From the NCBI RefSeq assembly GCF_030123105.1, contig NZ_CP126095.1:3472001-3536000 (forward strand): 64,000 nt of DNA. The letters are read 5' to 3'. The stretch is from Paenibacillus sp. G2S3 (GTDB lineage Bacteria > Bacillota > Bacilli > Paenibacillales > Paenibacillaceae). This document shows positions 20,424 through 29,507 of the stretch, piece by piece. A program made the translations under genes and the position numbers. The stretch's first letter is position 1, and each line of letters opens with the position of its first letter. The notes beneath the pieces were generated by a model. It did not search any database, was not told where the DNA came from, and saw only the letters and a list, made by a program, of their open reading frames with translations.

Positions 20424-21323
20424 ATGAAAGTGTTTATCACAGGAGCTTCAGGTTATATCGGCGGGTCGGTGGCTAAAGGTTTACTTGATGCTGGGCATAC
20501 TATCTTCGGTCTGGTTCGCAATCCCGATAAGGTGGAAGCATTAAGGGATATTGGGATAGAGCCTATACTCGGCACGTTGGAAGATACGGATACTCTAACG
20601 AAATATGCTAAGCTCAGCGACGCAGTAATTCACACAGCCGATTCAGATCATTTGCTAGCAGTTGAAACTTTTATAGCTGCGCTACGTGGAAGTGGAAAAC
20701 CATTTTTGCATACATCGGGTTCTAGTGTGGTTGGGGATGATGCCCGTGGCGAAACGGCGAGCGAACAAATTTTTGACGAGGAAACACCATTTGTGCCTAT
20801 GGATATTAGGGAAAACCGCGTAGCGATCAACAACCTAGTACGCAAGGCTGGAATTGAGGACTGGGTGAGAAGCATCGTGATAGTCCCATCTATGATTTAT
20901 GGTGATGCACTAGCGTTGCCTGTGGAAAGCGATCAATTGCCGCAAATTATTCGCAAGTCGAGAGAGCTGCAGGCAGGTGTTCACGTAGGTAAAGGCGTAA
21001 ATCGTTGGTCTAATGTCCACATCAAGGATTTGGTACAACTGTATGTATTGGCACTTGAAAAAGCACCTTCTGCATCGTATTTTTTTGCCGAAAATGGAGA
21101 GGAATCTTATGGAGACATCGCCAAATCTGTCAGCGAGGCATTAGGCTTTGGAGGCAAGACCATAAGCTGGCCAGCAGATGAAGCGATAGCAGAACTTGGA
21201 GACTGGGCGCGCTTTGCTATCGCCTCGAACAGTCGTGTGCGTGCCACCCATGCTAGAAATCTACTCGGTTGGGCTCCGAAGGAAGAGTCACTGATTAGCT
21301 GGATAAAAAATAATTTGCAATAA
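20424..21323 (+). CDS. SDR-family NAD-dependent epimerase/reductase
   Basis: A 299-residue extended/atypical short-chain dehydrogenase. The nucleotide motif GASGYIGG is at residues 7-14, and the later SGSSVVGD and VPSMIYGD segments occupy the usual places of the catalytic strand region. The classic Y-x-x-x-K is not obvious where expected. Related to the NmrA/epimerase group that acts on small substrates. AGGAGG precedes the ATG. It is followed by a strong bidirectional terminator shared with birA. Confidence 0.87.
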   Translation: MKVFITGASGYIGGSVAKGLLDAGHTIFGLVRNPDKVEALRDIGIEPILGTLEDTDTLTKYAKLSDAVIHTADSDHLLAVETFIAALRGSGKPFLHTSGSSVVGDDARGETASEQIFDEETPFVPMDIRENRVAINNLVRKAGIEDWVRSIVIVPSMIYGDALALPVESDQLPQIIRKSRELQAGVHVGKGVNRWSNVHIKDLVQLYVLALEKAPSASYFFAENGEESYGDIAKSVSEALGFGGKTISWPADEAIAELGDWARFAIASNSRVRATHARNLLGWAPKEESLISWIKNNLQ

Positions 21324-21385
21324 TAAACCACTGAGAAATGATTCTTCAATGCTTAAATTTGACGATTCCCACGAGTAACATATAC

Positions 21386-21420
21386 GCAAAAGAAGCCACC
21401 TACAAGGTGGCTTCTTTTGC
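21386..21420. terminator. Bidirectional terminator between SDR gene and birA
   Basis: GCAAAAGAAGCCACCT / AGGTGGCTTCTTTTGC: near-perfect 16-base stem with A-run on one side and T-run on the other, between two converging genes. Confidence 0.9.
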
Positions 21421-21460
21421 GAAAACGTCATAAGCTAACCTATCTTAAAAAGAACAATAG

Positions 21461-22438
21461 CTAAATTTTAACGCTGACTTCTCCATTTGAAAGATATTCC
21501 TCTTCACCATTCTCATATCTGACTTTCAGATGGCAATCGTTATCGATATCAATGGCTGTTGCCTTAAGTTGTTCATTATTCTTTATCACTGTCACGGGTT
21601 TGCCAAGTGAAATTAACCGTTTTCTATATTCGGAAAGAAACAATCTGTCCGTTAATTGCTCATAATATCCCATGAAATTGTTCAGTACTTCTGCTACCAG
21701 TCGGTTGCGGAGATCACCATAAGAATTGTTTTCAGAAATTACAGTTGTTGCAATCTCGGTAAGGTCGTTAGGAAAGCCGTCGGACGGTAGCGCTACATTG
21801 ATACCAATGCCAAGAACGGCATAATCAAGCCAGCCGTTTTCCAGTGACACAGATGCTTCGGTAAGGATCCCGCACACCTTTTTACCTTCCATAAAAACGT
21901 CATTCACCCATTTAATCTGCGTTTCTTTACCGGATATGCTTTCGATCGAAAGGGCAACAGCGACGGCGGCACAAGTGGTCAGCAGAGCGGAATCTGTTGC
22001 TGACAGCTTGGGACGCAGCAGGATGCTCATATAGATTCCCGTTCCCGGTGGAGAAAAGAATTTTCGGCCCATTCTACCGCGGCCTGCTGTCTGTTCTTCG
22101 GAAAGGATTACCTTACCCTCAGCTTCTCCATTTGAAGCAAGGCTTTTTACGGCTTCATTCGTTGAAGATAGTGTCTTAAAGACTTCTACACGTAGCTTTT
22201 GCCCCTGTGTATCCAAGTACTTTGAAATGGCACTGGCTGATAAGATATCTGTTTGAGGTGACATGGAATATCCCTTATTGGTTACAGCTTGTATGGAATA
22301 ACCGTCTGTCTGTAGCGATTTTATGGCTTTCCAGACAGCGCTGCGCGTCACGGATAACTGAACGGCTATTTCCTCGCCGGAAAAATATTCACCCTTATTA
22401 CTATCGAGCAAGGCAAGAATATGTTCTTTTACTGTCAT
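21461..22438 (-). CDS. birA: Biotin-protein ligase / biotin repressor
   Basis: A 325-residue bifunctional protein: it makes biotinyl-AMP, biotinylates carboxylases, and as the biotinyl-AMP dimer represses biotin genes. N-terminal winged helix (residues about 1-65; SGEEIAVQLSVTRSAVWKAI), central ligase with the adenylate loop TAGRGRMGRKFFSPPG, KWVNDVF, and a C-terminal SH3-like domain. Start ATG at 22438 is preceded by GGAGG 10 bases upstream; an upstream in-frame ATG-like codon would overlap that site. Divergent from bioY, whose promoter holds a BirA box. Length fits class II BirA of Firmicutes (325 in Bacillus subtilis). Confidence 0.95.
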   Translation of the reverse strand: MTVKEHILALLDSNKGEYFSGEEIAVQLSVTRSAVWKAIKSLQTDGYSIQAVTNKGYSMSPQTDILSASAISKYLDTQGQKLRVEVFKTLSSTNEAVKSLASNGEAEGKVILSEEQTAGRGRMGRKFFSPPGTGIYMSILLRPKLSATDSALLTTCAAVAVALSIESISGKETQIKWVNDVFMEGKKVCGILTEASVSLENGWLDYAVLGIGINVALPSDGFPNDLTEIATTVISENNSYGDLRNRLVAEVLNNFMGYYEQLTDRLFLSEYRKRLISLGKPVTVIKNNEQLKATAIDIDNDCHLKVRYENGEEEYLSNGEVSVKI

Positions 22439-22551
22439 GAACTTAAACCTCCAAAAGTATAACTCTCCGACCAAAACCCATTGGATATATTAATATCCAA
22501 CGATTACGACTGAATACTCTAATTCTATATAACAATTGGAAAAACTCAAGC

Positions 22552-22600
22552 TTGGTATTTTGTTCTATTGTAAACTATAAATTAATTCATGGTTTACAAT
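22552..22600 (+). promoter_or_regulatory. bioY promoter with BirA operator
   Basis: TTGGTA (22552-22557) and TATAAA (22576-22581) with 18-base spacing. The -10 lies inside the inverted repeat ATTGTAAAC (22567-22575), 16 bases, GTTTACAAT (22592-22600): two 9-base half-sites with spacing typical of Firmicute BirA boxes. BirA bound to biotinyl-AMP would shut off bioY when biotin is plentiful. Confidence 0.88.
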
Positions 22601-22685
22601 CAAGGATATCTCCATTATAATTCAGCTTACTGGACGCATTTACTAACCAGAATACAATCATTTATATCCAATGGAGGTCAATTTT

Positions 22686-23237
22686 TTGAAGACAAAAGAA
22701 CTTATTTATGCTGCATTATTCGCAGCACTTATCGCAGTGCTGGGCATGATTCCACCCATCCCCCTCGGCTTCATCCCCGTTCCGATCACTGCACAGACGC
22801 TTGGCGTCATGTTAGCTGGATGTTTTCTAGGGAAACGGATGGGTGCCCTCAGTCTAGTCATTTTTATCATTCTGGTAGCCATCGGACTGCCTGTACTGAC
22901 TGGTGGTCGCGGCGGAATCGCGGTGCTCATTGGTCCTTCTGCTGGATACATATTTAGCTTCCCTATCGCGGCCGGCCTTATCGGCTGGTATTCTGAAAAA
23001 ATCTGGCCGAAGGTCCGAACTTGGAAGCTGATAGTGATTAACCTAATCTTTGGTGTATTGCTGGTGAGTCTGATTGGTGCCCCTATCATGGCATTGATAA
23101 CAAATACGTCGATATGGGCCGGACTTGTCGGAGCGTTGGCCTTTCTTCCGGGAGACATTATCAAAGCCGTTATTGCAGCCGTTATAGCGATGCAGCTTAA
23201 AGCAATCAGCCCGATTGAAGAAAAAGCGCAGATGTGA
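22686..23237 (+). CDS. bioY: Biotin transporter substrate-binding component BioY
   Basis: A 183-residue, six-helix S component of biotin ECF transporters. Starts at TTG 22686 with GGAGGT nine bases upstream; the ATG at 22671 overlaps that site and is not used. Family landmarks: the N-terminal helix with ALIAVLGMIPPIPLG, GFIPVPITAQTLGVMLAG (shortened), and PVLTGGRGGIAVLIGPSAG. It is the only biotin gene besides birA here, so the cell imports biotin through this protein, probably with the shared EcfAA'T module encoded elsewhere. The BirA box upstream supports the assignment independently. Confidence 0.95.
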   Translation: MKTKELIYAALFAALIAVLGMIPPIPLGFIPVPITAQTLGVMLAGCFLGKRMGALSLVIFIILVAIGLPVLTGGRGGIAVLIGPSAGYIFSFPIAAGLIGWYSEKIWPKVRTWKLIVINLIFGVLLVSLIGAPIMALITNTSIWAGLVGALAFLPGDIIKAVIAAVIAMQLKAISPIEEKAQM

Positions 23238-23336
23238 TGAAACCTTTGCACCATGCTCGTTTAAATTCAGTTTAATTAGCCGCACTACTATATCTGTGTA
23301 AGGAACAGACAACATACATGGATATAGGAGATGGTT

Positions 23337-24506
23337 ATGGTGACAGCAAATAAAACGAAAAAACGAATTGCTATTATCGGCGGAGGTCCAGGTGGACTTA
23401 CTTTAGCTTTAATTTTGCAAAGACATGGCATTGCAGTAACGATTTATGAACGAGAATTAAAGGATGCCAACGCCCAGCGCGGAGGATCACTCGACATTCA
23501 TGAGGATTCCGGCCAGATAGCTCTGAAGGAAGCAGGATTGCTTGAGCAATTCCAGGCGATTGCGCGCTACGAAGGAGAAGATTTTCGCCTGTTTGATAAA
23601 AGCGGCAAGATCTATATGGACGAAAGAGCAGAGGAGGGAGAACAAGGTGGCCGTCCGGAGATCGATCGTGGAACGTTAAGCGACCTGCTGCTGAATGCGT
23701 TGCAGCCTGATACGATTCGCTACGGTTACAAGCTGACGGAGGCAGTGGCTCTGGAAGGCGGCCAGCATGAGCTTCATTTTGACAACTGCGTGAAGGAGAC
23801 AGTGGATCTAGTAATTGGTGCTGATGGAGCTTTCTCTAAACTGCGCCCGCTGTTAACGGATGCCAAGGTTTCTTATTCCGGGTTAACAATGATAGAGCTG
23901 CAAGTGGATTCCAAGGTACATCCTGATCAGGCATCCTTTAACGCGAGGGGCAAGGTGTTTGGGCTGGGCGATCATAAAGGTATACTTGCACAGCTAAACG
24001 GGGACGGTAAGATCAAAGTCGCCTTAACCTTCACGGCCGAGCAAAACTGGATGGATACATGCGGTATCCCTTTTGATCAACCAAAGGAAGCGAAAGAGCA
24101 GCTGCTCGCGTATTTCGAAGATTGGGCGGAGCCGCTTCAGAACTATATCCGAAAGTCAGAGGATAATATTCTGCTAAGACGGATCTATACGCTGCCGGTC
24201 GGGCTTAAGTGGGATCATAAGCCGGGAATTACGCTCATTGGTGACGCTGCACATCTAATGTCACCGTTTGCAGGTGAAGGTGTCAACTTGGCGATGCACG
24301 ATGCAGCGGAGCTTGCGCTTGCCATCACCGGTCATGAAGACTTTGATAAAGCCATTCAAGCTTATGAGGAGAAAATGTATGAGTATTCTTCGTCGTCTGC
24401 GAAGGTTTCAGATGATAACCTGAAGCTGATGTTCTCAGACAATGCCGCAATGAAGCTTAAAGCTTCGTTTGATGAGCTATTTGCACAGTTTGCTCAACAA
24501 GAATAA
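23337..24506 (+). CDS. TetX-like FAD-dependent monooxygenase
   Basis: A 389-residue class A flavin monooxygenase. The dinucleotide fold GGGPGGLT (near residue 15), the RGGSLDIH segment after a YERE loop, a DLVIGADGAFSK segment and the FAD motif GDAAHLMSPFAGEGVN are all in the order and spelling of the tetracycline-inactivating TetX group. The start ATG 23337 lies 6 bases from AGGAG; ATG 23331 is too close. Family members hydroxylate tetracyclines or other aromatics; whether this one acts on tetracycline cannot be judged from motifs. It stands alone with a strong terminator. GGAG-type translation and base use do not stand out from neighbours. Confidence 0.85.
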   Translation: MVTANKTKKRIAIIGGGPGGLTLALILQRHGIAVTIYERELKDANAQRGGSLDIHEDSGQIALKEAGLLEQFQAIARYEGEDFRLFDKSGKIYMDERAEEGEQGGRPEIDRGTLSDLLLNALQPDTIRYGYKLTEAVALEGGQHELHFDNCVKETVDLVIGADGAFSKLRPLLTDAKVSYSGLTMIELQVDSKVHPDQASFNARGKVFGLGDHKGILAQLNGDGKIKVALTFTAEQNWMDTCGIPFDQPKEAKEQLLAYFEDWAEPLQNYIRKSEDNILLRRIYTLPVGLKWDHKPGITLIGDAAHLMSPFAGEGVNLAMHDAAELALAITGHEDFDKAIQAYEEKMYEYSSSSAKVSDDNLKLMFSDNAAMKLKASFDELFAQFAQQE

Positions 24507-24526
24507 TTTCATTAATCATTTTTTTG

Positions 24527-24558
24527 AAACTCGGGTAAATGAAACCCGAGTTTTTTTA
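24527..24558 (+). terminator. Terminator after the TetX-like gene
   Basis: AAACTCGGGT / ACCCGAGTTT perfect stem with a 6-base loop and a T run. Confidence 0.88.
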
Positions 24559-24637
24559 TTGAAAAATAATATGGTTAAGGATGTGAATTTGTTTATACTA
24601 TAAAAATTAAAATGAAATTGAAATAGGGTGGATAACA

Positions 24638-26071
24638 ATGGACAAGGGATTTAATTTAGCTAGCCAACTATTAACGCTGCTTGATACGGAACAAAGATGG
24701 TTTACCTTAGCCGAAGTGGAAAAAAGTTTAGGGATCTCAGATAAGACAATACGGAAGATGGTGGAGGAAATCAGCAAGCAACTACCCTCTACTGTAACCA
24801 TTGAAGTTTCTAGAGGTAAGGGAATCGTTCTTCTACGTGATGGGCAAAGTACGATAAGTGAAGTGATTTCTTCTATGTTCAGACAAACCATTTTTTATCA
24901 GCTGATGAATTTATTGTTTACGAATGCTGGTCGAATGTCTGTGGAGGAGCTTTCTGAAGCCATGTTTATGAGTACCTCGTCTTTGAAGAAGCTGATTGTG
25001 GAATTAAATAATAATGATCTAAAAGCGTATAAGTTACGCATTAGTTACTCTACACCTGTGATCAAAGGGAATGAAATGAATATACGATATTTTTATTGGA
25101 ATTTATATTGTGATGCGTATGAGTTTACAGGATGGCCCTTTGCGAATGTCGATTTTGCTTATATCAATCAGTTGATCACAAATATAGAGAATGAGAATAA
25201 CATTGTATATTTTATCAATTCCAAAAGGAGATTATCCTTTTTGTTGGCCATTGTTATAGAAAGAGTTGCTAAAGGGAAATGTGTAAAAATCGACGAAAAT
25301 GCTTACCACTGGGAAAAGGGGATGTTTTATACACCATTGATAGGCATTGCAGAGCGTCTTGAAGAAAAGCTGTTCATTGAATTTCCAAAAAGTGAAATAT
25401 TCTTTATGCAAGCAATGGTTAGTCTCAGCCAATATCATTATTATGAAGGGTCAGAGATCACTCCGATTAAAGAAGTCGAATTACATAAAGATAAAGAAGA
25501 ATATCAAATGGGAAATCTGCTTCTAATGTTGTTGGCAAAGGTATACCCGAACTTGGATATGCATGCACGATTTACCTTGGAGATTTACGGGTTCTTTGAC
25601 AAGCTATTAATCGAAAATGCCATTCCGGAATGGATGATGATCTCAAAAAGTCATTTAACAACATATGTAGAGCAGGAGTGCCAGCAGATTTATCAAGAAA
25701 TGCAAACCTGTATGCAAACGTGGAATAAAACTTACCATTCCGTTCTCTTCAATAATTTCCATTTAACAAAGCTAACCTTAATTGTTCGTTCGAGTTTACG
25801 TTATAAGAGTAAGAGGGCTTTCTTAGTGATCGGGGAGGAATTTTCAATTCGTCATTACATAGCAGATTTAATAAAGAAGGAAATAGGGGATCAGTTGATC
25901 CTTAATACCTCCATTATGAAAGGGCTAACCGACGAGATCATGCAGCAAAATAATATTGATCTTGTCATTAGTAATATCCCGGTTGCACTAAAGACAGTGC
26001 CGGTTGTTATTATTTCTACAATCCCATCTAAAAGAGATTTGGACAACATTCGTAAAGAATTGCTTTTATAA
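24638..26071 (+). CDS. Mga/PRD-like transcriptional regulator of the nucleoside operon
   Basis: A 477-residue protein. Two N-terminal helix-turn-helix units (about residues 15-65, FTLAEVEKSLGISDKTIRKM, and 95-140, MSVEELSEAMFMSTSSLKKLI), long helical PRD-like regions (about 150-380) and a C-terminal alpha/beta domain resembling PTS EIIB (about 395-475, beginning AFLVIGEE). This is the layout of Mga-type regulators. It ends 161 bases before the deoD-like gene and is probably the activator of that operon; in PRD proteins, phosphorylation by the PTS couples activity to sugar supply. No conserved EIIB cysteine is apparent. Ligand unknown. Confidence 0.82.
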   Translation: MDKGFNLASQLLTLLDTEQRWFTLAEVEKSLGISDKTIRKMVEEISKQLPSTVTIEVSRGKGIVLLRDGQSTISEVISSMFRQTIFYQLMNLLFTNAGRMSVEELSEAMFMSTSSLKKLIVELNNNDLKAYKLRISYSTPVIKGNEMNIRYFYWNLYCDAYEFTGWPFANVDFAYINQLITNIENENNIVYFINSKRRLSFLLAIVIERVAKGKCVKIDENAYHWEKGMFYTPLIGIAERLEEKLFIEFPKSEIFFMQAMVSLSQYHYYEGSEITPIKEVELHKDKEEYQMGNLLLMLLAKVYPNLDMHARFTLEIYGFFDKLLIENAIPEWMMISKSHLTTYVEQECQQIYQEMQTCMQTWNKTYHSVLFNNFHLTKLTLIVRSSLRYKSKRAFLVIGEEFSIRHYIADLIKKEIGDQLILNTSIMKGLTDEIMQQNNIDLVISNIPVALKTVPVVIISTIPSKRDLDNIRKELLL

Positions 26072-26179
26072 TTTGACCAATTATTTTCCGTAAGCTACGT
26101 AAGTTTTTGGTCTAGTTTGTAATGTTAAAAAACCTTATGCTCAATCTAGTTTCGAAACTGATTTTACTTGAGGGCAATT

Positions 26180-26209
26180 GGAAAGCGATTTCGGTAAACC
26201 TCAGTTTAC
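26180..26209 (+). promoter_or_regulatory. cre-like site and inverted repeat before the nucleoside operon
   Basis: GGAAAGCGATTTCG (26180-26193) matches the cre core with mismatches only at the two outer positions. It is followed at once by the inverted repeat GTAAAC-CTCA-GTTTAC (26194-26209). Together they suggest control by CcpA and a second regulator, possibly the Mga-like protein upstream. The assignment is inference. Confidence 0.45.
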
Positions 26210-26232
26210 TATTAAAAGTTGGAGGAAGAACT

Positions 26233-26940
26233 ATGAGTAGGCATTTAGGTGCAAATAAGGGAGAAATAGCAGAGCGCGTTTTGCTCCCAGGAGATCCATT
26301 ACGTGCAAAATTTGTAGCAGAACACTTTTTAGAGGAGGCTAATTGTTATAACGAAGTAAGAGGGATGTATGGATACACTGGATTATACAAGGGTGTACCC
26401 GTGTCGGTTCAAGGGACAGGGATGGGAAATCCATCGATGAGTATTTATGCAACAGAATTGATCGTCGATTATGAAGTTAAGAAATTGATTCGCATTGGTA
26501 CATGTGGAGCGATGCAGGAAGAAATCAATATCCGCGATATTATATTAGCCCAAGCAGTGTCTTCAGACAGTAATATGACGGAGAAGATCTTTCATGGCTG
26601 TAATTTTGCACCTACAGCAGACTTCTCATTGTTAATGAAAGCGTATCAACAAGCACAAGCTAAAAATGCAAAAGTGTTTGTTGGTAACATCTATAATTCT
26701 GATGAATTCTACCGTGAAAATTTAGATCGACTTCACAAGTTTATGGATTTTGGTGTATTAGCAGTGGAAATGGAAAGCACAGCCCTATACACTTTAGCCG
26801 CTAAATATGGTGTAAAAGCGTTATCGATTTTGACAGTCGGCAGTCAATTGCTAAGACAGGAGCACCTGACTCATAAAGAAAGTGAACAATCCTTTTATGA
26901 AATGGTCGAAATAGCTCTTAACACAGTCATTGATGGCTGA
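26233..26940 (+). CDS. deoD: DeoD-type purine nucleoside phosphorylase homologue with altered catalytic site
   Basis: A 235-residue member of the hexameric PNP family, which splits purine (deoxy)nucleosides with phosphate into base and (deoxy)ribose-1-phosphate. ATG 26233 is preceded by GGAGG. Residue numbering runs parallel to the E. coli enzyme: His4, Gly20, Arg24, Arg43 (NEVRGMYG), Arg87 (RIGTCGA) and Met180-Glu181 (VEMES) are present. However, the SDH motif that supplies the proton donor Asp204 reads GSQ (Ser204), and Arg217 is Ser217. These changes should lower activity on 6-oxopurines; the enzyme may prefer adenine-type or modified nucleosides. First gene of an operon with two transporters and deoB. 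Confidence 0.88.
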   Translation: MSRHLGANKGEIAERVLLPGDPLRAKFVAEHFLEEANCYNEVRGMYGYTGLYKGVPVSVQGTGMGNPSMSIYATELIVDYEVKKLIRIGTCGAMQEEINIRDIILAQAVSSDSNMTEKIFHGCNFAPTADFSLLMKAYQQAQAKNAKVFVGNIYNSDEFYRENLDRLHKFMDFGVLAVEMESTALYTLAAKYGVKALSILTVGSQLLRQEHLTHKESEQSFYEMVEIALNTVIDG

Positions 26941-26943
26941 TTT

Positions 26944-28290
26944 ATGGATAAGAGCAGTGTTGTTAGAAAAGAGAGTGAGAAAGAAATGAAGGTCATACTG
27001 TCAGGATTGCAGTGGATGATTTTTATGATCGCTGGTGCAATTGCTGCACCCATTGCTATCGCAGATTTATATAACTTAACACCCATAGAGACTTCCGGGC
27101 TTATCCAGAGCACAATGATTACTTTAGGGATAGCTGGTTTTTTACAAGGCCTGATGGGTCATAAATTCCCTATTCATGAAGGTCCGGCAGGGTTATGGTG
27201 GAGCATTTTTACGATTTACGCAAGTTTAGTGGGGGGACTTTATTCCTCTAACAATGGTGCTTTACAAGCTTTAAGTGGGGCAATGATCATTAGCGGTGTG
27301 TTATTTATCCTAATTTCAGCATTTAAGCTAATGGATAAAATCGCTCGTCTATTTACTCCCACCATCACTTTTATTTATTTACTTTTATTGATCTTTCAAT
27401 TAAGTGGATCTTTTATGAAAGGGATGATGGGGATCACCATAGCCCACACCACCTTAGATGTTAAAGTATTTATCCTTAGTGTCATTGTGGTTTGCATTAC
27501 CTTTTGGTTAGGGAACAGTCGCTTTGTAGTACTCAGCCAGTTTTCAATCATTTTCAGTATATTGATAGGCTGCCTATTATTTATTATCTGCGGTAATATA
27601 CCTGTGTTTTCACATGCGGATACTCTATTTAAGCTACCGAAAATATTCCCATTTGGCAGACCTCAATTCGATGCCGGGACAATCACTACTGCATTTTTAT
27701 TAACGCTGTTATTAATAACTAATGCAGTTGCGTCGATCCGTTTGATGGAGACCGTTATGAAACAAAAGCAAGTGGATCATCGTCGTTATTTGCGCGCCGG
27801 GTTTACTTCAGGAATTACGCATCTTATTAGTGGCGGTTTAGGAGCGGTCGGCTCTGTCCCTATCTCGGGAGCGGCGGGATATGTTGAACAAACAGGGATG
27901 AAGGAGCGTAGATCATTTTTAATTGGATGTTGCTTTGTGATCTCAATATCCTTATTTCCGCCAATGATGAATGTTATATCTGCGATTCCAGCACCCATAG
28001 GCTATTCCGTTACCTTCGTCATTTTTGTGAAGATGGTCGGACTAGCGCTAAAGGAATTGAAGAAGGTCATTCACGAAGATCGAACATTTATCGTTAGTGG
28101 AATTTCCCTTTTAGTGGGTGTGGGTTTAATGTTTATCCCTTCATCAGCTACGGCCCATTTATCTCCGATTGTGATAGCCATTTTAAATAATGGATTAATA
28201 TGCGGAAGTCTGTTAGCGATTATTTTGGAACAAGGGTTAATGTGGAAAGATGCATTTCGATATAAGGATTCCAAGAAAATTAACCGATAA
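26944..28290 (+). CDS. NCS2-family (xanthine/uracil) permease
   Basis: A 448-residue polytopic membrane protein of the nucleobase-cation symporter 2 family, with about 12-14 hydrophobic segments. The helix-breaking HEGPAGLWWS segment and the late GGLGAVGSVPISGAAGYVEQ-type stretch (shortened) fit the substrate-site region of the family. It begins four bases after the deoD-like stop. ATG 26944 has a weak ribosome site; ATG 26986 (after GAGAGTGAG) is a possible alternative. In this operon it probably exports or imports the purine base released by the phosphorylase. Base specificity cannot be read. Confidence 0.85.
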   Translation: MDKSSVVRKESEKEMKVILSGLQWMIFMIAGAIAAPIAIADLYNLTPIETSGLIQSTMITLGIAGFLQGLMGHKFPIHEGPAGLWWSIFTIYASLVGGLYSSNNGALQALSGAMIISGVLFILISAFKLMDKIARLFTPTITFIYLLLLIFQLSGSFMKGMMGITIAHTTLDVKVFILSVIVVCITFWLGNSRFVVLSQFSIIFSILIGCLLFIICGNIPVFSHADTLFKLPKIFPFGRPQFDAGTITTAFLLTLLLITNAVASIRLMETVMKQKQVDHRRYLRAGFTSGITHLISGGLGAVGSVPISGAAGYVEQTGMKERRSFLIGCCFVISISLFPPMMNVISAIPAPIGYSVTFVIFVKMVGLALKELKKVIHEDRTFIVSGISLLVGVGLMFIPSSATAHLSPIVIAILNNGLICGSLLAIILEQGLMWKDAFRYKDSKKINR

Positions 28291-28305
28291 TTTGGAGGGC
28301 TAAAA

Positions 28306-29487
28306 ATGCATTATCTAATTTCTATTGCTGGTTTGGTTATTGTTCTATTGCTGGCATGGCTAGGAAGTAACAATAAGAAAAAGATTAAATATCGACCAAT
28401 CATTGTAATGATTGCTATTCAGATCGGTTTGGGATTAATTATACTAAAAACAAGTATAGGTGAATTCTTAATTAAAGGGTTTGCCGATAGTTTTGCAAAA
28501 TTGCTTGGATACGCCAATGAAGGGACTGACTTTGTTTTTGGTGGGATTGCAAATGAAGGGGCCCATACATTTTTCCTTTATGTTTTGATGCCAATTGTTT
28601 TTATGTCGGCATTAATAGGGATATTGCAGCATTACAAAATTCTCCCGTTCATTATCAAGTATATTGGTTTGGTACTAAGTAAAATAAATGGAATGGGCAA
28701 ATTGGAATCTTATAATGCAGTTGCAGCTGCAATTGTAGGACAAAATGAAGTGTTTATATCGGTGAAAAACCAGCTTGGATTATTGCCAAAACATCGCTTA
28801 TATACATTATGTGCGTCAGCAATGTCCACGGTATCCATGTCAATTGTTGGTTCATATATGACGATGCTAGAACCACGGTATGTAGTGGCAGCGTTAATAT
28901 TAAACCTATTCGGTGGATTCATCATTTCATCCATCATTAATCCGTATGAAGTTACACCTGAAGAAGATATTGTTGAAGTTCAGGTAGAGGAAAAACAAAC
29001 GTTTTTTGAAATGCTAGGCGAATATATTATGGATGGCTTTAAAGTAGCCATAGTAGTTGGGGTAATGTTGGTTGGTTTCGTTGGGATCATCGCTTTAATT
29101 AACGGGCTCTTCAGCGGAGTATTCGGTATCTCGTTTCAAGGAATTTTAGGGTATGTCTTTGCACCCATTGCCTTTCTTATCGGTGTACCATGGCATGAAG
29201 CTGTTGATGCAGGCAGTATCATGGCGACAAAGCTTGTTGCGAATGAATTCGTTGCTATGCTTGACTTTGTTAAGATGCAAGACGGTTTAAGTGGGCGTAC
29301 TACAGCCATTGTCTCGGTTTTTCTAATCTCATTTGCTAACTTTGGGTCCATTGGTACGATTGTGGGTGCAGTGAAAGGCTTGAATGAAAAACAAGGAAAT
29401 ATTGTCGCTCGATTTGGATTAAAGCTGTTATTTGGTGCCACACTTGTAAGCGTTTTATCTGCTTTGATTATCGGTATCATATTTTAG
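28306..29487 (+). CDS. Concentrative nucleoside transporter (NupC/NupG family)
   Basis: A 393-residue CNT-family membrane protein that imports nucleosides with protons or sodium. It has the Nucleos_tra2 order: three N-terminal helices, a re-entrant region with [11 protein letters not shown] and [15 protein letters not shown], and a C-terminal pair with [19 protein letters not shown] precedes the ATG. It supplies substrate for the deoD-like phosphorylase upstream and deoB downstream. Length and motifs match Bacillus NupC/NupG closely; purine specificity is suggested only by the operon. Confidence 0.92.
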   Translation: MHYLISIAGLVIVLLLAWLGSNNKKKIKYRPIIVMIAIQIGLGLIILKTSIGEFLIKGFADSFAKLLGYANEGTDFVFGGIANEGAHTFFLYVLMPIVFMSALIGILQHYKILPFIIKYIGLVLSKINGMGKLESYNAVAAAIVGQNEVFISVKNQLGLLPKHRLYTLCASAMSTVSMSIVGSYMTMLEPRYVVAALILNLFGGFIISSIINPYEVTPEEDIVEVQVEEKQTFFEMLGEYIMDGFKVAIVVGVMLVGFVGIIALINGLFSGVFGISFQGILGYVFAPIAFLIGVPWHEAVDAGSIMATKLVANEFVAMLDFVKMQDGLSGRTTAIVSVFLISFANFGSIGTIVGAVKGLNEKQGNIVARFGLKLLFGATLVSVLSALIIGIIF

Positions 29488-29507
29488 TTAAACTAAGGAG
29501 TATCAAC

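Noticed and set aside
22671..22685. ATG at 22671 as the bioY start
   Set aside because: It overlaps the GGAGG ribosome site used for TTG 22686.
22706..23254. A 182-codon open frame on the minus strand
   Set aside because: It is the antisense shadow of bioY, which carries the BioY motifs and a BirA box upstream.
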